A DNA stretch of 18,166 bases, from contig DVNA01000106.1 of NCBI GenBank assembly GCA_018714665.1, forward strand, positions 1 through 18,166, read 5' to 3'. The notes beneath the pieces are model-generated. The model ran no database searches and was not told the DNA's origin. It saw only the letters and a program-made list of their open reading frames with translations. Both the position numbers and the translations under genes were made by a program. Positions 6,351-13,649 of this stretch are shown here, piece after piece (position 1 is the stretch's first letter; every line of letters starts with the position of its first letter). Source of the DNA: Candidatus Gallibacteroides avistercoris. Its GTDB lineage: Bacteria; Bacteroidota; Bacteroidia; Bacteroidales; CHK158-818.

Positions 6351-7217
6351 ATGGCAAAAATAGAGATTGACAGCGGTTCCGGTTTCTGCTTTGGGGTGGT
6401 AAATGCCATTAAAAAGGCGGAAGAGGAACTCGACAAAGGCGGGACATTGTACTGCTTGGGCGATATCGTTCATAACAATTACGAGGTTGAACGCTTGCAA
6501 AAAAAAGGATTGATAACCATTGACAGGGAGACATTCTCTACCTTGCGGAATGTAAAAGTCCTTTTACGGGCTCATGGGGAACCCCCCGAAACGTATCGGA
6601 TCGCCGCAGAGAACAACATCGAAATCATTGATGCTACGTGTCCGGTTGTGTTGAAGTTACAACAACAAATCAAGAATGCCTATCAGGAGTCCGGCAAAGA
6701 TGGCACGCAAATTGTCATATACGGAAAGGTAGGCCATGCAGAGGTAAACGGGTTGGTCGGTCAAACCTCCGGGAAGGCTCTTGTCATAGAAGATTCGTCG
6801 GATGTCTCGGGTATCGATATGAGCCGCAATATCCGTCTTTATTCGCAAACAACCAAGTCGGTAGAAGGTTTTCGGCACATGGTCGATATCATTACCCGGG
6901 AAGCCTCTCCGGGTATATCGTTTAAGTATTACGATACGATTTGCCGGCAGGTCTCAAATCGGATTCCTCATATACGGGAATTTGCCGGACGGCATGACCT
7001 TATCCTTTTCGTCTGTGGTAAGAAAAGTTCAAACGGACGGGTTTTGTATGACGAATGTGTCCATGTAAATAAAAATTCCTACCTGATTTCAGATATAGAG
7101 GACATTGAAGAGAAGTGGTTGTCTGGGGTTGATTCTATTGGTATCTGCGGAGCAACCTCTACACCCAAGTGGTTGATGGAAAAAGTACACGAATATGTAA
7201 AGAATCGGGTAGAATAG
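6351..7217 (+). CDS. ispH: 4-hydroxy-3-methylbut-2-enyl diphosphate reductase
   Basis: IspH (LytB) is the iron-sulfur enzyme of the last MEP-pathway step, converting HMBPP into IPP and DMAPP. The start chosen is the ATG at 6351, giving MAKIEIDSGSGFCFGV. The frame is open further upstream to 6210, but that overlaps cmk and has no family similarity. The three cluster cysteines are C13 (GFCFGV), C97 (DATCP) and C198 (DTICRQVSNR). Substrate-site residues appear as H41, H75 (RAHGEPP), H129 and E131 (GHAEVNG), and the SSN motif at 226-228. The C-terminal GATSTPKWL is as expected. The 288-residue length is normal. It supplies building blocks for the prenyl synthase encoded at 3537-4514. Confidence 0.96.
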   Translation: MAKIEIDSGSGFCFGVVNAIKKAEEELDKGGTLYCLGDIVHNNYEVERLQKKGLITIDRETFSTLRNVKVLLRAHGEPPETYRIAAENNIEIIDATCPVVLKLQQQIKNAYQESGKDGTQIVIYGKVGHAEVNGLVGQTSGKALVIEDSSDVSGIDMSRNIRLYSQTTKSVEGFRHMVDIITREASPGISFKYYDTICRQVSNRIPHIREFAGRHDLILFVCGKKSSNGRVLYDECVHVNKNSYLISDIEDIEEKWLSGVDSIGICGATSTPKWLMEKVHEYVKNRVE

Positions 7218-7259
7218 GAGATATCTGCATCGGCTTTGTGAAAATAAATTTAGAAAATT

Positions 7260-8462
7260 ATGATTCGACGAAACTTTTGTTATGCTTTTGGGATTCTTTT
7301 GATAGTGTTATGTGGTTGTAAAAAGGAACTGTCTAAAACAGTTGCCTCATCGCCCGATTACTATGTTGCCGCATTTGTCTGGCCTTCTTGCCATGACGAC
7401 TCGTTGGGCCGGGAATACTTGTGGAAAGAGGGAATCGGAGAATGGGAGGTCATAAAAAAGGGAAATCCCCGTTTTGAAGGCCATCAACAGCCCAAGCAAC
7501 CTCTTTGGGGGTATGAATTGGACAACGATCCCCGGGTGGTGGAGAAATGGATAGATACGGCTTTAAAATACGGAGTAAATACATTTATTTATGATTGGTA
7601 CTGGTTTATGAACAGCCCCTATCTGGAAAGTGCTCTGAACGACGGTTTCTTGAAAGCGAAGAACAACGAAAAGATGAATTTCTATATCATGTGGGCCAAC
7701 CATTTCGTAGCGAAAAATTATTGGAATTATCACCTGTATGGCGAAGACAATTCCCAGTTGTTCACCCCGGTTATTGATGAAACCAATTACAAAATCATCG
7801 TCGAAAGAATCATTCGGCAATATTTTACACGTCCCAATTATGTCAAGATAGATGGTTGCCCGGTTTTCGGTATTTTCAGTATAGATAATTTCATTGCCGG
7901 ATTCGGAGGCGATTTGGACAAAGCCGGTCAGGCAATAGCCTATTTTGACGAAGAGGCTCGAAAAGCAGGGTTTAAAGGGGTTCACATTCAGGAAATACAT
8001 GGAGGCGGTTTTCTGCTCAACGATGCCAGCATTGCAAACATGAGAGAAAAAATAGAAAAGGTCGGTATTGACAGTGAAGCGTTCTATAATATGGGTGGAT
8101 TCGACTGCGACTATTTGGTGCACGGTCAAAACGGTATCGATATTCGGGAGCAATGGGCCGAGGCTTTCGATATTCCGGTATATCCCACCGTATCGATAGG
8201 TTGGGATGATACCCCTCGGTTTCCGCACAAGGGGGCTGCCGATGTAACCCGTTTTCACAATACCCCGACCACCTTTGCAGCTTTCCTGCAAGCGGCCAAG
8301 GAATATGCCGATCGACATCCGGAACAGCCCAAGTTCATTATGATCAATGCCTGGAACGAGTGGGTAGAGGGTAGTTATCTTTTGCCGGACAGGTTGAATG
8401 GATTTGGATATCTGGAAGCAGTACGTGATGTGATGAACGGCCGTTACGAGGTTTTAGAATAA
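7260..8462 (+). CDS. GH99-like / WbsX-type glycoside hydrolase, lipoprotein
   Basis: The N-terminus MIRRNFCYAFGILLIVLCGC is a lipoprotein signal peptide with lipobox LCGC, so Cys20 should be lipidated. The 400-residue protein then shows features of the WbsX/GH99-like family: YYVAAFVWPSCHDD near the start, QPLWGYELDN, TFIYDWYWF, and near the end AWNEWVEGSYLLPD. The NEWVEG motif (E367 and E370) matches the spacing of the two catalytic glutamates in the GH99 endo-alpha-mannosidase NEWxEG motif, from memory. An endo-acting alpha-mannoside or related glycan hydrolase on the cell surface or in the periplasm is therefore inferred; the substrate is not known. It starts 42 bases after ispH without a clear promoter of its own, so it may share the cmk transcript. 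No SusC/SusD genes are adjacent. Confidence 0.85.
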   Translation: MIRRNFCYAFGILLIVLCGCKKELSKTVASSPDYYVAAFVWPSCHDDSLGREYLWKEGIGEWEVIKKGNPRFEGHQQPKQPLWGYELDNDPRVVEKWIDTALKYGVNTFIYDWYWFMNSPYLESALNDGFLKAKNNEKMNFYIMWANHFVAKNYWNYHLYGEDNSQLFTPVIDETNYKIIVERIIRQYFTRPNYVKIDGCPVFGIFSIDNFIAGFGGDLDKAGQAIAYFDEEARKAGFKGVHIQEIHGGGFLLNDASIANMREKIEKVGIDSEAFYNMGGFDCDYLVHGQNGIDIREQWAEAFDIPVYPTVSIGWDDTPRFPHKGAADVTRFHNTPTTFAAFLQAAKEYADRHPEQPKFIMINAWNEWVEGSYLLPDRLNGFGYLEAVRDVMNGRYEVLE

Positions 8463-8508
8463 ACCCTTTGGTTGGGTCCCGAAAAGATGTTTTTAAGAAC
8501 AGATGTTG

Positions 8509-8516
8509 TATTTTTG
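8509..8516 (+). promoter_or_regulatory. Second candidate -7 element upstream of pfkA
   Basis: TATTTTTG matches TAnnTTTG exactly, but the stretch is very AT-rich and no well-spaced TTTG lies upstream. A transcript from here would include the 8572-8597 inverted repeat as an RNA hairpin in its leader. Confidence 0.3.
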
Positions 8517-8556
8517 ATTTTTTAATTTCCCCTACCGATTCTATGGTACACAGGAT

Positions 8557-8587
8557 TTTACAGTTTAACAATTTATCGCTATTTTTG
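8557..8587 (+). promoter_or_regulatory. Probable pfkA promoter
   Basis: The -7 element TATTTTTG (8580-8587) matches the Bacteroidetes consensus, with TTTA (8557-8560) 19 bases upstream as the -33 element. Transcription would begin near 8594, leaving a leader of about 60 bases. That leader contains a small GCCTT/AAGGC hairpin and an A-rich stretch before the ATG. The -7 element lies in the centre of an eight-base inverted repeat. Confidence 0.6.
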
Positions 8588-8597
8588 TGGCGATAAA
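8572..8597 (+). repeat. Operator-like inverted repeat around the pfkA -7 element
   Basis: TTTATCGC (8572-8579) and GCGATAAA (8590-8597) are perfect eight-base inverted repeats separated by ten bases that contain the -7 element. There is no T-run after it, so it is not a terminator. The layout fits a dimeric regulator that would block RNA polymerase, but no regulator gene is in the window. Confidence 0.5.
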
Positions 8598-8656
8598 AGC
8601 GCCTTCTTAAAAAGGCAACCAGCTTTTTTTAAAAGTTAAGAAACAAAAGAAAAACT

Positions 8657-9637
8657 ATGTCTGCAATTAAATGTATCGGGATTTTGACATCCGGAGGAGA
8701 TGCTCCCGGAATGAATGCGGCTATCCGGGCAGTAACCCGGGCCGCCATCTATAACGGCATGGAGGTAAAAGCCATTTATAGAGGCTATAAGGGGTTGATT
8801 ACCGGAGAGATAAAACAGTTTAAGACACAAAATGTCAGTAACATTATACAACAGGGGGGGACGATTCTGAAAACCGCCCGTTGTCAGGAATTTATGACCG
8901 TAGAAGGACGTCAGTTGGCGTACGATACGTTGAAGAGAGAAAAAATAGACGCACTGGTAACTATCGGAGGAGATGGTACCCTGTCGGGAGCCCGTATCTT
9001 TGCTTCCGAACACGATTATCCTATTGTCGGTATTCCCGGTACGATTGATAACGATTTGTTCGGGACCGATACCACCATCGGATACGATACGGCATTGAAC
9101 ACGATTATGGAAGCCGTCGATAAGATTCGGGATACGGCTACCTCGCACGAACGCCTTTTCTTTATAGAGGTAATGGGGCGGGATGCCGGATTCTTAGCCC
9201 TGAATGGAGCGATTGCTTCGGGAGCGGAAGCGGCCATTATCCCCGAAATTGCGACGGAGGTTGATCAACTGGGTGAATTGATCAAGAACGGATTCCGCAA
9301 GTCCAAGAACAGTAGTATCGTATTGGTTGCCGAAAGTCCGACGACGGGAGGAGCCATGGCTCTGGCCGAGCGTGTGAAGAACGAATTCCCGCAATACGAT
9401 GTACGTGTTACCATATTGGGGCACATCCAGAGAGGAGGTTCACCTACGGCAAACGACCGTATTTTGGCCAGTCGTATGGGAGCAGCCGCTATCGATGCGT
9501 TGCTTGAAGATCAACGAAATGTGATGATCGGTATCCGGAATGACCAGATAGAATATGTGCCGTTTAACAAGGCAATCAAAAATGATAAACCGATTAATCG
9601 CGATTTGCTCAATACGTTGCGGATTCTTTCTACATAG
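8657..9637 (+). CDS. pfkA: ATP-dependent 6-phosphofructokinase
   Basis: PfkA phosphorylates fructose 6-phosphate to fructose 1,6-bisphosphate, the committed step of glycolysis. The 326-residue product is the compact bacterial type. It shows SGGDAPGMNAAIRAV (residues 12-26), GGDGTLSGA (104-112), PGTIDNDLFGTDTTIG (127-142) with catalytic-base D131, EVMGRDAGFLAL, and LGHIQRGGSPTANDR. A glycine after GGD (G107), rather than the aspartate of pyrophosphate-dependent enzymes, supports ATP as donor. The closest match by eye is E. coli PfkA. It has its own probable promoter and operator-like repeat. A strong terminator lies 171 bases after its stop. Confidence 0.96.
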   Translation: MSAIKCIGILTSGGDAPGMNAAIRAVTRAAIYNGMEVKAIYRGYKGLITGEIKQFKTQNVSNIIQQGGTILKTARCQEFMTVEGRQLAYDTLKREKIDALVTIGGDGTLSGARIFASEHDYPIVGIPGTIDNDLFGTDTTIGYDTALNTIMEAVDKIRDTATSHERLFFIEVMGRDAGFLALNGAIASGAEAAIIPEIATEVDQLGELIKNGFRKSKNSSIVLVAESPTTGGAMALAERVKNEFPQYDVRVTILGHIQRGGSPTANDRILASRMGAAAIDALLEDQRNVMIGIRNDQIEYVPFNKAIKNDKPINRDLLNTLRILST

Positions 9638-9808
9638 AATAGTGCTGTTAAAGATTCGCCGGCCACAAGGTTTTGTCTGTCAATAAAAACATCCATAGAA
9701 CCCGAAACCTTGGGTATTGGATTTTTGGGGATACATACCTAATCGTTGTTAGAGGTTGAAAGGTTGGGTCTTTAAATAAGGAATAAATAGTTTTCCAAAC
9801 ATACATTG

Positions 9809-9848
9809 GAGCCTGTCCACATTAATGGACCAGGCTCTATTTTTTTTG
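9809..9848 (+). terminator. Strong rho-independent terminator downstream of pfkA
   Basis: GAGCCTGTCCA (9809-9819) pairs with TGGA-C-CAGGCTC (9826-9837), an eleven-pair stem with one bulged C and a six-base loop. TATTTTTTTT follows. The T-run lies on the plus strand, so it ends plus-strand transcripts, presumably that of pfkA. Confidence 0.85.
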
Positions 9849-10106
9849 AATTATAGTTCCGTTGATGAAAAACGATTGAACTTGTCCTGCTTCAAATATT
9901 CATCTCTGTTTAGACGGAGTCTTCTCTGTTTTGGCAGGAGAAAGGTGAAAGCGATCTGGTACGATTAGAAATAATTTCATCGAATCCATGAAGATCATTT
10001 CAAAAGGTTTATTTATATTTACAATCGGTTAGAAAACTTGTATTTCAGCAAGGTTGTATAGAGGAGAGATTCTCTATTTGAAATAAAAAAGAGATGCAAA
10101 AAATCA

Positions 10107-10130
10107 GAGGGTCTAACGCTCTCGTTTTTT
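10107..10130 (+). terminator. Weaker terminator-like hairpin
   Basis: GAGGGT (10107-10112) pairs with GCTCTC (10118-10123), including G-U pairs, around CTAAC. GTTTTTT follows. Flanking AAAAATCA and TGATTTTT can extend the stem outward. No gene ends just upstream, so it may terminate an unseen small transcript or be fortuitous. Confidence 0.4.
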
Positions 10131-10198
10131 ATTGATTTTTAGCGTTTAGGTTCCTTTTTAGTGTATAATTTTTCTATTTGATAGTTTTCGACAATATA

Positions 10199-10216
10199 TC
10201 GTTAATCTCTTAACGA
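10199..10216 (+). promoter_or_regulatory. Palindrome upstream of the GH92 gene, possible operator
   Basis: TCGTTAA (10199-10205) and TTAACGA (10210-10216) are perfect seven-base inverted repeats around TCTC. A near-consensus -7 element GATATTTG (10226-10233, one mismatch to TAnnTTTG) begins ten bases further on. The palindrome would therefore cover the -33 position. The leader from there to the ATG at 10294 is about 55 bases. A second pair, CGATAT and ATATCG, flanks the beginning of that leader. Confidence 0.4.
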
Positions 10217-10293
10217 ACATGATCCGATATTTGGGTTGTGGGTGAGAGTATATCGACGTGTTGCCGTTTTGAATGAAATAATCTTAAATATCT

Positions 10294-13200
10294 ATGATGT
10301 GTAATGCTGTTCGGATTTTAGCAGTAATTGCCCTGTTGGGTTTTGTGAATGAATCATATGCTGAAAATGTTTTGTTTGAGATAGGAAAAAAAGATAATAG
10401 TGCTGCTGAATTTGCACTATCACCGGATAAATATAAGAACTTTTTAATAGATTTTTCCGGCGTTAAGCACTTTGCCGTGGGTTATTCCAAGCCTTTGAAA
10501 AGTTGGCCTTATGTATTGCCCGGGCCGAAGGACGGTTGGGGAGGCGGTGGTTACTGGTCCGGTTACCATCCTCGCCATTTCCCGATTATCAACTTTATGA
10601 TTTCCCAGGTTAAAACAGATGGAACAAGTCGGTTGGAACTGTTTTTTGTCGGAGCAGATGAAAAAGAGTCTCCTGTAATGCGTATAGAGATCAATGGCCA
10701 TCGGATAGAAAAGAGGTTAGAGGGAAAATCTACCGACAAATTGTTAAATGGTGAAGAATCTGCATCCCCATTGCAGTGTGTTGTCGATTTCCCGACGGAA
10801 TGGATGAAGACCGGTATGAATCAAATTCAGTTGGGTTTAATAGAAGGGAGATGGTGTATGTTTGACTGTATCCGTTTGTCCGGTCCTGACGGTATTGTTG
10901 TAGACCCTATCTCTTCATCGTTGATAACCTCGGTGAAAGCCGCCGATTTTGAATATGAAGAAACCGGGAAAGGCCGTTTTCTGCCGATTCTGGTAGAAAT
11001 GGTACAGTACGATAGGCCTCGTACGTTAACCTTTACTTGTGGTAAAGTGAAAGAGAAGCGTTTGGTTGAAACGGGGAAGAGCATCCAGCAGATATTAGTC
11101 CCTGCCATAAAGGGCAATACCAGGGAGGAGACCTTTACGATATATGCCGGTAAACAGTTGTTGTACAAGGGAACGGTAACACTTGCTCCTCAACCGTTGC
11201 ATACATATTCCGATGATGTGGATATCTTGATGGGTACAGGCAATTCCCGATGGATGTATAAGCCAAGTGTCTCCCTTCCGTTCGGTATGGTTCAGATAGC
11301 TCCCGATAATGAGGACGAAACGTGGAAAGCAGGTTATGAATATACCATAGAGAATATTTCCGGGTTCAACCATTTCTGCGATTGGACCATTGATGGTTTT
11401 CTGATGCAGCCTACCTGTGGAAAATTACAGGTTAATCCCGGACCGGAAAATGACCCCGATGCCGGATACCGGTCAAGAATAGATAAATCCACAGAAACGG
11501 CAGAGGTTGGCCGGTATTCTGTTTATATGACCGATACCCGTATAAAGGCCGAAGTATCAGCCACAGACCGAGCCTCCATACAAGCTTATACATTCCCTGC
11601 AAATTGCAAGGATGGCCGTGTCCTGGTCGATTTATATGCCCCCAGTGAATATCCCCATAATTTGCAGGATGCTCATGTTACCAGGGTCAGTGATACAGAA
11701 ATAGAGGGCTATGCAACCTATTTTGGGGCCTATACCGGATATACGGCCGAACAATATTATACCATCCATTTCGTTATGCAGTTTGACAAGCCATTTGTAT
11801 CCATGGGAGGTTGGGTGAATGACCGGATAAAAGCGTATGAAGGCTACGTATGGTCTTGGGATTCTGACCATGAATTTGATACAGAACCCAAGATTATGAA
11901 TGACATAAATGAGGTTCATGGCAAGGGCGATGTGGGATTCTTCCTGAATTTTGCGGAAGCATCGTCTGCTTTTACGGTAAAGGTCCGTACAGGTGTTTCA
12001 CTGGTGGATATAGCCGGAGCCCGCAATAATCTCCAAAAAGAGCTTTCAGAGCCTTTCGGTTGGGATTTGGACAAAGTAGTAGCCAATGCCCGGTCTGTTT
12101 GGAATGATTACCTGCACCGTATAGAGATTGAAACCGAAGATTATCTTCAACAAAAGAAGTTCTATTCAAATCTATACCGGGCCATTGCAGCAAAAGCATC
12201 GTGGAGCGATTTCGACGGCCGTTTTCGGGATGAACGCGAGCAGATCTGCCAGTTGGAATCTTCTCGGGATCGTATTATAAGTGGCGAATATTGGAATACA
12301 TTCTGGGACAATCAGCAACTGTTCAATCTGATAGCACCAGAACTGTCCAGCCAATGGGCCCGTTCTGCAATCCATCTGTACAAGAATTGCGGGTGGTTTA
12401 ATACAGACCCTGCCGGTATTGAACATACGGGCGTAATGGTGGCCATGCACATGGTCTCTCAAATCTGGGGGGCATGGCAGAGTGGTATTCGAGACTTTGA
12501 TTTGGAGACGGCCTATGTCGGACTGAAAAAGATGCTTCTTACGCCTCCCCAGCATTATGAAGGCGGCGGAACGGTTGGCGTAGAACACCTGGTTCCCTAT
12601 ATGAAGTATGGATATATCCCTCAGGGAATGGGCCTTTCGTCCAATACGATGGAATATGCTTATGATGACTGGTGTTTGGCGCAAATGGCAAAATATCTGG
12701 GATATGAAGAAGACTATACCTACTTTCTGAAACGTTCTGAGAACTGGATGAATCTGTTTGATACAGAAAGTGGTTTTATCAGACCTAAGGATAAAGATGG
12801 CAATTGGATTTCTCCTTTCGACCCGTATCATACTCCCGGGTTTACAGAAGGAAATTCGTTCAATTATACATGGTTCGTGCCACATACTCCTGAAAAACTG
12901 GTAGAATTAATGGGTCGAGAACGCTTTGTCTCGCGTCTGGACAGTGCCATGACAAAGTCTTCCTTAGCCAATTTTAATGCTTCGGGCGATGATTTTGCCA
13001 ATTATCCAATCAATCATGGGAATGAAACATCGATGGAAGTTGCTTACCTGTTTAATTGGGGTGGAGCGCCACATCTTACTCAGAAATGGGTACGAGCCAT
13101 TCAGGAGCAGTATTATGGGACAACACCGTACGATGCATATCCCGGAGACGAAGATTTGGGCCAGATGAGCAGCTGGTTCGTTATGAGTGTTATTGGTTTC

Positions 13201-13461
13201 TTCCAGATGGATGGTGGATGTAGCCAACAACCGTTTTATGAATTAGGCTCTCCTCGGTATCCGAAAATAACCTTGCATCTGGGAAACAGGTACGGTAGAG
13301 GGAAGACGTTTGTGATAGAGGCAAAGAATGCATCGAAGGAGAATAAATATATTCGTTCCATACGCTTGAATGGAAAGAAAATAAACGGGTTTAAAATTCC
13401 ACAGGCAGATGTATTGAAGGGGGGACGGTTGGAATTAGAAATGACTGACTCTGTTGATTGA
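10294..13461 (+). CDS. GH92 family alpha-mannosidase with N-terminal carbohydrate-binding-like domain
   Basis: This 1055-residue protein has a signal peptide (MMCNAVRILAVIALLGFVNE, probable cleavage after SYA at residue 23) and should be periplasmic or exported. Residues about 25-200 form an extra domain: VGADEKESPVMRIEINGH, WMKTGMNQIQLGL and WCMFDCIRLSGPDG resemble the CBM-like domain III of polysaccharide lyase family 4. After a linker, the GH92 unit starts near residue 305 with DVDILMGTGNSRW and SVSLPFGMVQIAPDNEDETW. The catalytic (alpha/alpha)6 region carries NTFWDN, SSNTMEYAYDDWCLA, FTEGNSFNYTW (E852), GNETSMEVAYLFNWGG and PGDEDLGQMSSWFVMSVIGF (D952, D954). The glutamate and two aspartates match the family's catalytic acid and base sites as I recall them. 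GH92 enzymes are calcium-dependent exo-alpha-mannosidases acting on mannan or N-glycans. No SusC/SusD or regulator gene is adjacent. Confidence 0.93.
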   Translation: MMCNAVRILAVIALLGFVNESYAENVLFEIGKKDNSAAEFALSPDKYKNFLIDFSGVKHFAVGYSKPLKSWPYVLPGPKDGWGGGGYWSGYHPRHFPIINFMISQVKTDGTSRLELFFVGADEKESPVMRIEINGHRIEKRLEGKSTDKLLNGEESASPLQCVVDFPTEWMKTGMNQIQLGLIEGRWCMFDCIRLSGPDGIVVDPISSSLITSVKAADFEYEETGKGRFLPILVEMVQYDRPRTLTFTCGKVKEKRLVETGKSIQQILVPAIKGNTREETFTIYAGKQLLYKGTVTLAPQPLHTYSDDVDILMGTGNSRWMYKPSVSLPFGMVQIAPDNEDETWKAGYEYTIENISGFNHFCDWTIDGFLMQPTCGKLQVNPGPENDPDAGYRSRIDKSTETAEVGRYSVYMTDTRIKAEVSATDRASIQAYTFPANCKDGRVLVDLYAPSEYPHNLQDAHVTRVSDTEIEGYATYFGAYTGYTAEQYYTIHFVMQFDKPFVSMGGWVNDRIKAYEGYVWSWDSDHEFDTEPKIMNDINEVHGKGDVGFFLNFAEASSAFTVKVRTGVSLVDIAGARNNLQKELSEPFGWDLDKVVANARSVWNDYLHRIEIETEDYLQQKKFYSNLYRAIAAKASWSDFDGRFRDEREQICQLESSRDRIISGEYWNTFWDNQQLFNLIAPELSSQWARSAIHLYKNCGWFNTDPAGIEHTGVMVAMHMVSQIWGAWQSGIRDFDLETAYVGLKKMLLTPPQHYEGGGTVGVEHLVPYMKYGYIPQGMGLSSNTMEYAYDDWCLAQMAKYLGYEEDYTYFLKRSENWMNLFDTESGFIRPKDKDGNWISPFDPYHTPGFTEGNSFNYTWFVPHTPEKLVELMGRERFVSRLDSAMTKSSLANFNASGDDFANYPINHGNETSMEVAYLFNWGGAPHLTQKWVRAIQEQYYGTTPYDAYPGDEDLGQMSSWFVMSVIGFFQMDGGCSQQPFYELGSPRYPKITLHLGNRYGRGKTFVIEAKNASKENKYIRSIRLNGKKINGFKIPQADVLKGGRLELEMTDSVD

Positions 13462-13613
13462 ATATATTCCAGCCTGTCAAGAAGGCGAGGGTAAAGAGGC
13501 TGGGAGCAAACCTTGTTTGCGGAGTCCATAAAAAGAGGTCTGACATTCTTGTGGAGACTGTTCCTTCATTGGAATTTCTATTCTAAAAAGTACTAACTTT
13601 CGGTTTTTTTATA

Positions 13614-13621
13614 TATGTTTG
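13614..13621 (+). promoter_or_regulatory. Candidate -7 element of the rel gene
   Basis: TATGTTTG matches TAnnTTTG exactly and lies 28 bases before the ATG at 13650. No clear -33 element is seen. The 188-base gap after the GH92 gene shows no convincing terminator. Confidence 0.5.
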
Positions 13622-13649
13622 TGTTGTAGAAGAAAAAAACGATATTTAT

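Larger units (their letters stand above)
9638..10293 (+). other. 656-base intergenic region between pfkA and the GH92 gene
   Basis: No convincing coding sequence is seen on either strand. It contains an inverted repeat CAAGGTTT (9666-9673) with AAACCTTG (9705-9712), a strong terminator (9809-9848), an AT-rich unassigned stretch (about 9850-10090), a second terminator-like hairpin (10107-10130), and a palindrome plus weak -7 element just before the GH92 gene. The part before the first terminator could be a long pfkA 3' UTR or hold a small RNA. No good promoter for a separate transcript was found there. Confidence 0.6.

Noticed and set aside
7563..8318. Antisense open frame of 251 aa opposite the GH99-like gene
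   Set aside because: The plus strand encodes a protein with a lipobox and catalytic motifs across the same span; the antisense translation has no recognisable feature.
8463..8482. ACCC/GGGT pairing just after the GH99-like gene as a terminator
   Set aside because: The stem is only four base pairs and no T-run follows directly.
12172..12885. Long antisense open frame (237 aa) inside the GH92 gene
   Set aside because: It lies entirely opposite a clear GH92 catalytic region and has a composition typical of a reverse-frame shadow, with no family motif or promoter.
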